From NCBI GenBank assembly GCA_022745215.1, contig JAIIWC010000030.1, positions 1 to 20,318 on the forward strand: 20,318 bases of DNA, read 5' to 3'. A program made the translations under genes and the position numbers. Source of the DNA: Collinsella sp. GTDB taxonomy: Bacteria; Actinomycetota; Coriobacteriia; Coriobacteriales; Coriobacteriaceae. The notes under the pieces were generated by a model. That model was not told the origin of the DNA. It saw only the letters and a list, made by a program, of their open reading frames with translations, and did not search any database. Below, piece by piece: positions 6,535 through 12,853 of the stretch (its first letter is position 1; every line of letters starts with the position of its first letter).

Positions 6535-7830
6535 ATGCTCGCCTTTTTACAAACCAACACACCCATCGTGATCTTCAACCAGATTGTGGTTACGCTGCTC
6601 ACGGTCTGCTTTCTGTACCAGGTGGTCTTCTTTGTCATTGGCGCTCTTCGTGGCGAGGTCGCGCCTCCCAAGGCCAAAAAACTCCACCGCTATGCCTTCT
6701 TCATTGCGGCGCATAACGAGGAGGCCGTGATCGCCAATCTCGTACGCTCTATCAAGGATCAGGACTATCCGTCCGAGCTCATCGAGGTCTTCGTGGTCGC
6801 CGATGCTTGCACCGACAACACGGCGCAGCTCGCGCGCGAGGCCGGTGCCATTGTTTACGAGCGCAATGACCTGGCCCGCAAGGGCAAGAGCTGGGTCATG
6901 GACTTTGGTTTCGATCGCATTCTCAACGAGTATCCCGACACGTTTGAGGGCTACTTTATCTTCGATGCCGACAATGTTATCTCCCGCGATTACGTCTCCA
7001 AGATGAATGATGCCTTTGACCAGGGCTTTCATGTGGTCACGAGCTATCGTAACTCCAAGAACTTCGGCAGTTCGTGGATTTCCTCTGCCAACGCCACCTG
7101 GTATTTGCGTGAGGCCCGCTTCCTCAACAACGCGCGTAATATCTGTAAGACGTCCTGCGCCGTCTCGGGCTCGGGCTACCTTATCTCCGCCAGTGTTATC
7201 GAGGGCATGCACGGCTGGCAGTTCCATACACTGACCGAGGACATCCAGTTCACCACGTTCTGCGCCATTCACGGCATCCGCATCGGTTATGCGCCGGCGG
7301 AGTTCTTTGACGAGCAGCCGGTGACGTTTAAGGCGTCCTGGAAACAGCGCATGCGCTGGACCAAGGGCTTCTACCAGGTCTTTTTTACCTACGGCAAGCA
7401 TCTGGTCAAGTCGACGTTCCGCTATCATCGCTTTGCCGCATATGACATGTTTATGACCATCGCTCCGGGCATGCTGCTGTCCCTGATCTCCATGCTCGCC
7501 AATGCGACGTTCCTGATCGTGGGTGGCCTTTCGCATGGTTTCTTGGCTACCGAGGTCGAGATGCAGGCTTGTGCCGCCTCGCTTATCATGACGTTCGTGA
7601 TGATGTACCAGACCTTCTTTATCCTGGCGCTGCTCACGACCATCTTTGAGTACAAGCACATTCATTGCGCTCAAAAGTGGCGCCTGGTGACCAACCTGTT
7701 TACCTTCCCGATCTTTATGTTCAGCTATATCCCCATCACGGTTGCCGCGCTGTTCCTGAAGGTCGACTGGGTGCCCACGCAGCACGCCGTTAACGTTACC
7801 CTCGACGAGGTCATGCAGGGCGCCAAGTAA
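6535..7830 (+). CDS. Membrane glycosyltransferase, family 2 (processive type)
   Basis: The 431-residue protein has one N-terminal membrane helix (about 12-37), a cytoplasmic GT-A domain, and about three C-terminal helices (about 305-330, 348-372 and 388-411). The GT2 motifs are clear: the nucleotide-sugar region FIAAHNEE (56-63), FDADN (143-147) with the metal-binding DxD, LTED (233-236) with the likely catalytic Asp236, and QRMRW (271-275), the Q/RxxRW acceptor motif typical of processive enzymes such as cellulose, hyaluronan and poly-N-acetylglucosamine synthases. It should add sugars from a UDP-sugar to a membrane-bound acceptor or polymer; the product is unknown because no other polysaccharide gene lies nearby. 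GGGAG at 6525-6529 sits 5 bases before the ATG. It ends in its own terminator at 7841-7877, so it is probably a single-gene unit. Confidence 0.88.
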   Translation: MLAFLQTNTPIVIFNQIVVTLLTVCFLYQVVFFVIGALRGEVAPPKAKKLHRYAFFIAAHNEEAVIANLVRSIKDQDYPSELIEVFVVADACTDNTAQLAREAGAIVYERNDLARKGKSWVMDFGFDRILNEYPDTFEGYFIFDADNVISRDYVSKMNDAFDQGFHVVTSYRNSKNFGSSWISSANATWYLREARFLNNARNICKTSCAVSGSGYLISASVIEGMHGWQFHTLTEDIQFTTFCAIHGIRIGYAPAEFFDEQPVTFKASWKQRMRWTKGFYQVFFTYGKHLVKSTFRYHRFAAYDMFMTIAPGMLLSLISMLANATFLIVGGLSHGFLATEVEMQACAASLIMTFVMMYQTFFILALLTTIFEYKHIHCAQKWRLVTNLFTFPIFMFSYIPITVAALFLKVDWVPTQHAVNVTLDEVMQGAK

Positions 7831-7840
7831 CCACGACCAG

Positions 7841-7877
7841 AACCACCGCAAAGGGGGTGCACCTTTGTGGTGGTTTT
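7841..7877 (+). terminator. Rho-independent terminator, copy B of a repeated hairpin
   Basis: AACCACCGCAAAGG (7841-7854) pairs over 14 positions (one G-T) with CCTTTGTGGTGGTT (7862-7875) through a 7-base loop, and the T-run TTTT continues at 7874-7877. It starts 10 bases after the glycosyltransferase stop. The 3' arm is identical to that of the hairpin at 200-236 and the 5' arm differs at one base. Confidence 0.85.
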
Positions 7878-7909
7878 TGCTTTTGAGCAGCTGCTCATGG
7901 AGGTGCACG

Positions 7910-8332
7910 ATGTTCTACATCCCATTTTGGATCTGCGTCTTTGCCGGTGCGGTGGTTGATGCCCGTGAGCGGCGGTTTCCCAATGAGCTTGCTGGCGCGT
8001 GCGCCGTGGCGGCGTTTGCGGGCGTTTGGCTCGACCTCGGTTTGAACGCAACGCTTGACCACGCAGGTCTTGCCGTTATCGTGTATCTTGCTCTCGTTCT
8101 GACTGAGTCCCTCTGGCGTCGTCTTCGCCAAATCCCGGGCATCGGCATGGGAGATGCTAAGGCACTTTTCGCGCTTTGCACGCTCGACCCTATGGGTGGC
8201 ATCGTGGCATTTGCCGCCGCGCTCCTGGTCCTTGCCCTCTCCTGCCTCATCACAAAATCGCGCTCCTTACCATTGCTCCCGTTTTTGGTGCCGATTTTTG
8301 CCATAATCGAGGTTGTGGGCTGCACTTTGTAA
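7910..8332 (+). CDS. A24-family prepilin peptidase-like protein (minimal form)
   Basis: This small 140-residue, almost wholly hydrophobic protein looks like the catalytic core of a type IV prepilin peptidase, an inner-membrane aspartyl protease that cuts prepilin leaders. The two catalytic aspartates are Asp17 (in VVDARERRFPN) and Asp82 in GMGDAK (79-84), the GxGDxK signature. The N-terminal cysteine/methyltransferase domain of PilD-type enzymes is absent, so the layout is closer to TadV/CpaA or archaeal-type peptidases. I chose ATG at 7910 because GGAGG (7899-7903) is 6 bases upstream; an in-frame start at 7865 would lie inside the terminator hairpin. No pilin, Tad ATPase or secretion gene is in the window, so the substrate is unknown. 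Confidence 0.78.
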   Translation: MFYIPFWICVFAGAVVDARERRFPNELAGACAVAAFAGVWLDLGLNATLDHAGLAVIVYLALVLTESLWRRLRQIPGIGMGDAKALFALCTLDPMGGIVAFAAALLVLALSCLITKSRSLPLLPFLVPIFAIIEVVGCTL

Positions 8333-8363
8333 CCGATTGCGCATCCTTCTTAAGGAGCATGCC

Positions 8364-9611
8364 ATGGCAACTAATCAAGAAACGGCCGTCATTAAGGCGC
8401 GCATGGACCGTATTCCCTCGGCGTTGTCGCCCGAACTTTTCGAGCGCATTGCCACCGATCGTGCTTCGGGCTATGTTAACCCGTATCGTTGCAACGACGA
8501 TCAGGTCATTCGTCGTATTGATCGCGCCGCCGACAAAGGCACGCTTATGCGTCCGGCGTTTATGCGCGATACCGAAAAGATACTTCATCTTCCTGCGTAC
8601 ACCCGTTATGCAGGCAAAACGCAGGTCTTTAGCTTCCGTAGCAATGACGATCTGTCACGCCGCGGTTTGCACGTGCAGCTTGTCTCCCGCATTGCGCGCG
8701 ATATCGGTCGCGCCCTGGGGCTCAATTGCGATCTGATCGAGGCGATTGGCCTGGGCCACGACTTGGGACACACGCCTTTCGGCCATGCCGGTGAGCGATT
8801 CCTTAACGATATCTACCACGAACGTACGGGGCGTTATTTTTTCCATAACGTGCAGTCGGTCCGCGTGCTCGACGCGCTGTACGGCCGTAACGTGTCACTC
8901 CAGACGCTCGACGGCGTGCTATGCCATAACGGCGAGTACGAGCAGCGCGTGTTTGAATTGTCGGATATGGGCTCCTTTGACCAGTTCGATCAGGCGGTCG
9001 AGGACTGCATCGCCACGGGCTATGGCGCCATTGGGCACCTGCGTCCCATGACGCTCGAGGGCTGCGTCGTTCGCATCTCGGATATTCTTGCCTACGTCGG
9101 TCGTGACCGTCAGGATGCGATCGCGGCGGGTCTGCTTTCGCCCGACGCTTTTGACGATGGTCGGGGCGGCGCCTATAACAGCTGGATCCTCACGCACGCT
9201 TCCATCGATATCGTTGAGCATAGCTATGGTAAGCCGCGCATCGAGATGAGCGAGGACCTGTTTGAGGAAATTCGCCGAGCCAAGCGCGAGAACTACGAGA
9301 AGATCTATAGCAAGGGCGGTATCGAAGGCGACTCCGAAGCGGAACTGCGCGAGGCCTTCGAAAAGCTCTACGACCGTTGCCTGCAGGATATAAACGAGGG
9401 TGACGAGTCCTCCTACATCTTTAAGCACCACATTTCGCGTATTGAGCAGCAGCTTTCCTATTATGGCCGCATCTATGCTTGGCAGGACGACAAGGATCAA
9501 GCGGTGGTGGATTACATCGCGAGCATGACGGACGGCTATTTCTGCGAGCTGACGAGCAAGCTATTCCCTGGTCTGGAGTTTCCGCACCGCACCTATATTA
9601 ACGAACGGTAG
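8364..9611 (+). CDS. HD-domain dGTP triphosphohydrolase-like protein
   Basis: The 415-residue protein belongs to the dGTPase-like HD phosphohydrolases, which split dNTPs into deoxynucleoside and triphosphate and so tune dNTP pools. The metal-binding residues are His103 (in RRGLHVQL), His132-Asp133 in GHDLGHTPFGHAGE (131-144), and Asp240 (in VRISDILAYVGRD). The segment RYAGKTQVFSF (about 77-87) matches the conserved R-x4-TQVF stretch upstream of the HD core. The ATG at 8364 has AAGGAG (8352-8357) 6 bases before it. The preceding peptidase gene ends 31 bases upstream with no terminator between, so the two may share a transcript. Substrate preference is not readable from sequence. A 6-bp hairpin (9601-9616) overlaps the stop codon but lacks a good T-run. 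Confidence 0.87.
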   Translation: MATNQETAVIKARMDRIPSALSPELFERIATDRASGYVNPYRCNDDQVIRRIDRAADKGTLMRPAFMRDTEKILHLPAYTRYAGKTQVFSFRSNDDLSRRGLHVQLVSRIARDIGRALGLNCDLIEAIGLGHDLGHTPFGHAGERFLNDIYHERTGRYFFHNVQSVRVLDALYGRNVSLQTLDGVLCHNGEYEQRVFELSDMGSFDQFDQAVEDCIATGYGAIGHLRPMTLEGCVVRISDILAYVGRDRQDAIAAGLLSPDAFDDGRGGAYNSWILTHASIDIVEHSYGKPRIEMSEDLFEEIRRAKRENYEKIYSKGGIEGDSEAELREAFEKLYDRCLQDINEGDESSYIFKHHISRIEQQLSYYGRIYAWQDDKDQAVVDYIASMTDGYFCELTSKLFPGLEFPHRTYINER

Positions 9612-9626
9612 TTCGTATTTATTCGG

Positions 9627-9632
9627 TATACT
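9627..9632 (+). promoter_or_regulatory. Candidate -10 element upstream of rarA
   Basis: TATACT (9627-9632) matches the -10 consensus at five of six positions and stands about 40 bases before the chosen rarA start. The -35 is not clear; AACGGT at 9604-9609 would give 17 bases of spacing but is a poor match. Confidence 0.4.
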
Positions 9633-9671
9633 GTTTGTGGAAAACGTTTTTGATTGATGCACGGGATGGCT

Positions 9672-11021
9672 ATGGACGACCTTTTTTATGCTTCGACGCG
9701 CGAGCGTTCCTTTCAGAATGCGCCGCTTGCGGTGCGCATGCGCCCCAATTCGCTCGACGATTATGTGGGCCAGCAAAAGGCCGTCGGTAAGGGCTCATGG
9801 TTGCGTGCCGCGATCGAGCACGACGTGCTTTCGAGCGTGATTCTGTACGGGCCGGCCGGTACGGGTAAGACGACGCTGGCCCACATTATCGCCAACCATA
9901 CTAAGAGCGAGTTTGTCGAGGTCAGCGCCGTGACGGGCACCGTAAAGGACTTGCGCCGCGTGATCGATGAGGCCAAGACGCGCCTGAATACGTACGACCG
10001 CCGTACCATTCTATTCATCGATGAGATTCACCGCTTCTCTAAGTCGCAGCAGGATGCCCTGCTGCATGCAGTTGAGAACCGTACCGTCATTATGATTGGC
10101 GCTACGACGGAGAATCCGTACTTCGAGGTCAACTCGGCGCTGCTCTCACGTGGTCGAGTCGTGGAGCTTGAGCATTTAAAGGACGAGGATATCGCCACGC
10201 TTATCGAGCGTGCGCTCGAGGCACCTCAGGGCCTGAACGGCAAATTCTCGGCCGATGATGATACGGTCAAGACCATTTGCACGCTGGCAGCGGGTGATGC
10301 ACGCTCGGCTCTGACGACGCTTGAGTTGGCGAGCGAGATTGCCGTCACGCGTCCCGATACCGAGGGGACGCCGGCTCCGGCGGCGGGGGAGCGGTATCCC
10401 ATCACGGTCGACGATGTGAAGATCGCCAATCCGCGCCGTGGGTTTTCGTATGACAAAAACGGCGACATGCACTACGACATTATCAGTGCGTTTATTAAGT
10501 CTATGCGCGGTAGCGACCCCGATGCTACGATCTATTGGCTCGCGCGCATGATTGATGCGGGGGAGGATCCCAAGTTTATCGCTCGCCGTATTATGATTCA
10601 GGCTTCTGAGGACGTTGGCAACGCCGATCCGCAGGCGCTTTTGGTGGCGCATGCCGCGTTTAAGTCTGCCGAGGTCATTGGCTATCCCGAGTGCCGTATT
10701 AACCTGGCTCAGGCTGCACTCTATGTGTGCTTGGCGCCTAAATCCAACGCGTGTGAGGCTTCGATCGATGCGGCGCTGGCCGATATCCATAGCAGTGGCC
10801 TTCGTGAGGTGCCCAGCTATCTTCGCGATCGTCACCGTCCCGGCAGCGACGAGTACGGTGTATACAAGTACCCACATGATTATCCCGAAGGTTGGGTCGA
10901 CCAGCGCTATTTGCCCGAAGGCCTGGAGCGTGGTGCCTTTTGGCAGCCTGCCGGCCGCGGTTGGGAAGAATGGCGTGTGGAGCAAAGCGAGCGCGACCGT
11001 AGCGGCAGGGCGCCAAAGTAA
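9672..11021 (+). CDS. rarA: Replication-associated recombination protein A (RarA/MgsA), AAA+ ATPase
   Basis: RarA is a clamp-loader-like AAA+ ATPase acting at stalled replication forks with single-strand binding protein; relatives are E. coli RarA/MgsA and eukaryotic WRNIP1. The 449-residue protein has Walker A GPAGTGKTT (60-68), Walker B LFIDEIHRF with Asp117-Glu118, and the family-specific sensor stretch TTENPYFEVNSALLSR. The C-terminal tetramerisation domain is present (region ISAFIKSMRGSDPDA and the YPHDYPEGWV ending), so it is full length. Start choice: ATG at 9672 is preceded by GGGATGG (9663-9669), and the protein then opens MDDLFYAS; in-frame ATGs at 9657 and 9666 have no better ribosome site and would add 5 or 2 residues. 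Its upstream gap carries a TATACT element. Confidence 0.95.
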   Translation: MDDLFYASTRERSFQNAPLAVRMRPNSLDDYVGQQKAVGKGSWLRAAIEHDVLSSVILYGPAGTGKTTLAHIIANHTKSEFVEVSAVTGTVKDLRRVIDEAKTRLNTYDRRTILFIDEIHRFSKSQQDALLHAVENRTVIMIGATTENPYFEVNSALLSRGRVVELEHLKDEDIATLIERALEAPQGLNGKFSADDDTVKTICTLAAGDARSALTTLELASEIAVTRPDTEGTPAPAAGERYPITVDDVKIANPRRGFSYDKNGDMHYDIISAFIKSMRGSDPDATIYWLARMIDAGEDPKFIARRIMIQASEDVGNADPQALLVAHAAFKSAEVIGYPECRINLAQAALYVCLAPKSNACEASIDAALADIHSSGLREVPSYLRDRHRPGSDEYGVYKYPHDYPEGWVDQRYLPEGLERGAFWQPAGRGWEEWRVEQSERDRSGRAPK

Positions 11022-11029
11022 GCTTTTGG

Positions 11030-11055
11030 GAATCTTCCGTTCCCTTTGGGGGTAC
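11030..11055 (+). promoter_or_regulatory. Candidate SigB-type promoter of the sigma-factor operon
   Basis: GGGTAC (11050-11055) resembles the -10 of SigB/SigF-type promoters (GGGTAT or GGGTAC), and GAAT (11030-11033) lies 16 bases upstream, fitting the loose GNNT-N14-16-GGGTAY pattern that I recall for Streptomyces SigB. It lies 42 bases before the start of the first gene of an operon that encodes such a sigma factor. The -35 carries little information, so this is a hypothesis of autoregulation. Confidence 0.38.
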
Positions 11056-11096
11056 CATGAACAACGTCTGTATTTCGATTCCTTTGGGAGGCTTGT

Positions 11097-11690
11097 ATGA
11101 GTCCCATTCAAATCGCCTTGCTGCTGCTTGCCGTTGCCGGCGTGTGGGCTATCGTTGAGCTTGCGCTCACCCTGCGCAAAACCCGCACCGTTGTCGACTC
11201 GCTCGACAAGACGGTAACCGACCTCAACAATACGATTGCCGAGGCGCAGCCCGTGGTGGCAAAGCTCGATGGCGCTGTCGATGAGCTTACGCCGGCACTT
11301 GCCCAGATGGAGCCGCTCCTCAAGTCGAGCAAGACTGCCGTTGACGCCCTGACGTCCAACCTCGTTGAGGTTGAGGCGGTCGTTCGCGACATCTCCGAGG
11401 TCACGGGCAGTATGGCCGAGGCCAGTAATGCCGTATCGAGCGTGACTGATTCTGCGGCCGGCGCCGTGCAGAAGCTCTTCAATAAGGTGAAGGCTCCTGC
11501 AGCCGACGCCGATCGTAAGCTAGCCGCTGCCGCCGCCGAGGCCGAGCAGCCTACCGAGCGCGTTCTGATCGGTGAGGCCGAGGACGAGGCCGCCGATGGT
11601 GCGGATGCGGCTCAGAAGCCCGCAGTCAAGCCGGCTCAGTATTACACCTATACGCCCGCCGAGTCCTCTGAGGAGTCCTGCGATGAGTAG
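11097..11690 (+). CDS. Membrane-anchored coiled-coil protein, DUF948-like
   Basis: This 197-residue protein has an N-terminal membrane helix (about 4-22), then a long helical, heptad-like region (about 25-140) rich in Val, Leu, Asp and Ala with repeated Asp/Glu-Leu-Thr-Pro/Ala patterns, then an acidic Ala/Glu tail (about 145-197) with YYTYTP near the end. This layout resembles DUF948 proteins such as Bacillus YtxG-type general stress proteins; the biochemical role of that family is not known. The ATG has GGGAGG (11085-11090) 6 bases upstream. It overlaps the RsbW-like gene by 8 bases and heads an operon with a sigma factor, so a role in sensing or anchoring for the sigma module is an inference. 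The cytoplasmic coiled coil could bind the anti-sigma-like protein. Confidence 0.75.
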   Translation: MSPIQIALLLLAVAGVWAIVELALTLRKTRTVVDSLDKTVTDLNNTIAEAQPVVAKLDGAVDELTPALAQMEPLLKSSKTAVDALTSNLVEVEAVVRDISEVTGSMAEASNAVSSVTDSAAGAVQKLFNKVKAPAADADRKLAAAAAEAEQPTERVLIGEAEDEAADGADAAQKPAVKPAQYYTYTPAESSEESCDE

Positions 11691-12060
11691 CGAAGCAACC
11701 TGCCCCATCACGCTGACCGTTGCCGGCGACCCGCGTCTCGCTCGCCTTGTGCGCATGACGGCAGCCAACGTTGGTGCCCTGTGCTCCATGTCTGTCGATC
11801 GCATCGAGGACATCCGCATGGCTGCCGAGGAGGCTTTCATCTTTGGGTGCACCGCGGTCGACTGCGACGACATCACCATCAAATTCGATGTCGATGAGAC
11901 TCACGTTGGCATGACTATTACCTTTGGAGACCAGGCTACGGTTGATGAAAACGACCAGGCTGCGGTGTATGCCGAGCTCATCCTCGCGAGCGTGTGCGAT
12001 TCCTACGAAAAGACTGCGGCGCCCCTGACGCTTTCCCTCGATCTCAAGGCGGATATCTAA
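11683..12060 (+). CDS. RsbW/SpoIIAB-like anti-sigma factor with degenerate ATP site
   Basis: This 125-residue protein aligns by eye with RsbW-type anti-sigma factors across VDRIEDIRMAAEEA (about 39-52) and the following strand IKFDVDETHVGMTI. RsbW proteins bind SigB-type factors and are also kinases of an anti-anti-sigma protein. Here the ATP-site motifs are not preserved: the N-box Asn position reads Phe in EEAFIFGC, the DxGxG motif is replaced by TFGDQAT, and the GxGL glycine loop is absent (DQAAVYAELILAS). It is therefore unlikely to be an active GHKL kinase. It lies 1 base before the sigma-factor gene and overlaps the DUF948-like gene by 8 bases, with GAGGAG (11670-11675) 7 bases before its ATG. 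An anti-sigma role is inferred from position and fold only. Confidence 0.72.
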   Translation: MSSEATCPITLTVAGDPRLARLVRMTAANVGALCSMSVDRIEDIRMAAEEAFIFGCTAVDCDDITIKFDVDETHVGMTITFGDQATVDENDQAAVYAELILASVCDSYEKTAAPLTLSLDLKADI

Positions 12061-12061
12061 T

Positions 12062-12853
12062 ATGACCGAACGTTCCCGGAGCGGCAAGACCGCTTGGGAC
12101 AAGGAGAAAACCCGCGAGCTGTTTCGTCGCTACAAGGAGACCGGTGATCCGGACGCGCGCGAGCAGCTCGTCATGTCCCATATGAACCTGGTAAGGTTCC
12201 TTGCCAACAAATTTAAGAATCGCGGCGAGCCGCTCGACGACCTGATGCAGGTTGGCTATTTGGGCCTGCTCAAGGCAATCGACCGCTTTGACCCTGAGCG
12301 CGGACTCGAGTTCACCACGTTTGCCACGCCCACCATCTTGGGCGAGATCAAGCGTCACTTCCGTGACAAGGGCTGGAGCGTGCGCGTGCCTCGTCGCCTG
12401 CAGGAGCTTTCTGCCAAGGTTAACCAAGCTACCGACAAGCTTACCAACGAGTTGCAGCGCTCGCCCAAGGTCGAAGAAATCGCTGAGTACCTGGACGTGA
12501 CCGTCGACGAGGTCCTGGAGGCCATGGAATCCTCGTCGGCTTATACGTCGGTGCCCATCGAGGCTCCCGGAGCGTCCGATTCCGACGATGCGCCCTCGAT
12601 TCTCGACCGCTACGCCGACGACGACAACGAGCTCGACTTTACCGATGACCGTCTGGTCATTGAAGAGGCCATCCGCGATTTCTCGCCGCGCGAGCGCGAA
12701 GTCATCGAGCTGCGCTTTGTAAAGGGCATGACCCAGATCGAGATCGCCAAGAAGTTGGGCATCTCGCAGGTGCAGGTCTCGCGCCTGCTTCGCCGTACCC
12801 TTAAGAAGATTCAAGACAAGATTGACCCCGACGGAGTGATGGTTCGTTCATGA
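12062..12853 (+). CDS. SigB/SigF/SigG-class RNA polymerase sigma factor
   Basis: The 263-residue protein is an alternative sigma-70 family member of the SigB/F/G group, which directs RNA polymerase to stress or differentiation promoters. Region 2 (about 33-103) contains DDLMQVGYLGLLKAIDRFDP and the group signature TFATPTILGEIKRHFRDKGW; region 3 is at about 108-185; region 4 (about 198-256) ends in the helix-turn-helix MTQIEIAKKLGISQVQVSRL (223-242). Region 1.1 is absent, as expected. The start lies 1 base after the stop of the RsbW-like gene, so translation is likely coupled and the stoichiometry controlled, as in rsbW-sigB or spoIIAB-sigF operons. No gene for an RsbV/SpoIIAA-like antagonist is next to it. 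Its end overlaps the next gene in an ATGA. Confidence 0.93.
   Translation: MTERSRSGKTAWDKEKTRELFRRYKETGDPDAREQLVMSHMNLVRFLANKFKNRGEPLDDLMQVGYLGLLKAIDRFDPERGLEFTTFATPTILGEIKRHFRDKGWSVRVPRRLQELSAKVNQATDKLTNELQRSPKVEEIAEYLDVTVDEVLEAMESSSAYTSVPIEAPGASDSDDAPSILDRYADDDNELDFTDDRLVIEEAIRDFSPREREVIELRFVKGMTQIEIAKKLGISQVQVSRLLRRTLKKIQDKIDPDGVMVRS

Noticed and set aside
9601..9623. Perfect 6-bp hairpin ACGAAC-GGTA-GTTCGT over the stop codon of the HD-domain gene
   Set aside because: Short, half AT, and followed by ATTTATT rather than a T-run; likely chance, although weak termination is possible.
11028..11048. Hairpin GGGAA...TTCCC followed by TTT after rarA
   Set aside because: Only 5 bp and three T residues; not a convincing terminator, and it overlaps the candidate SigB-type promoter.
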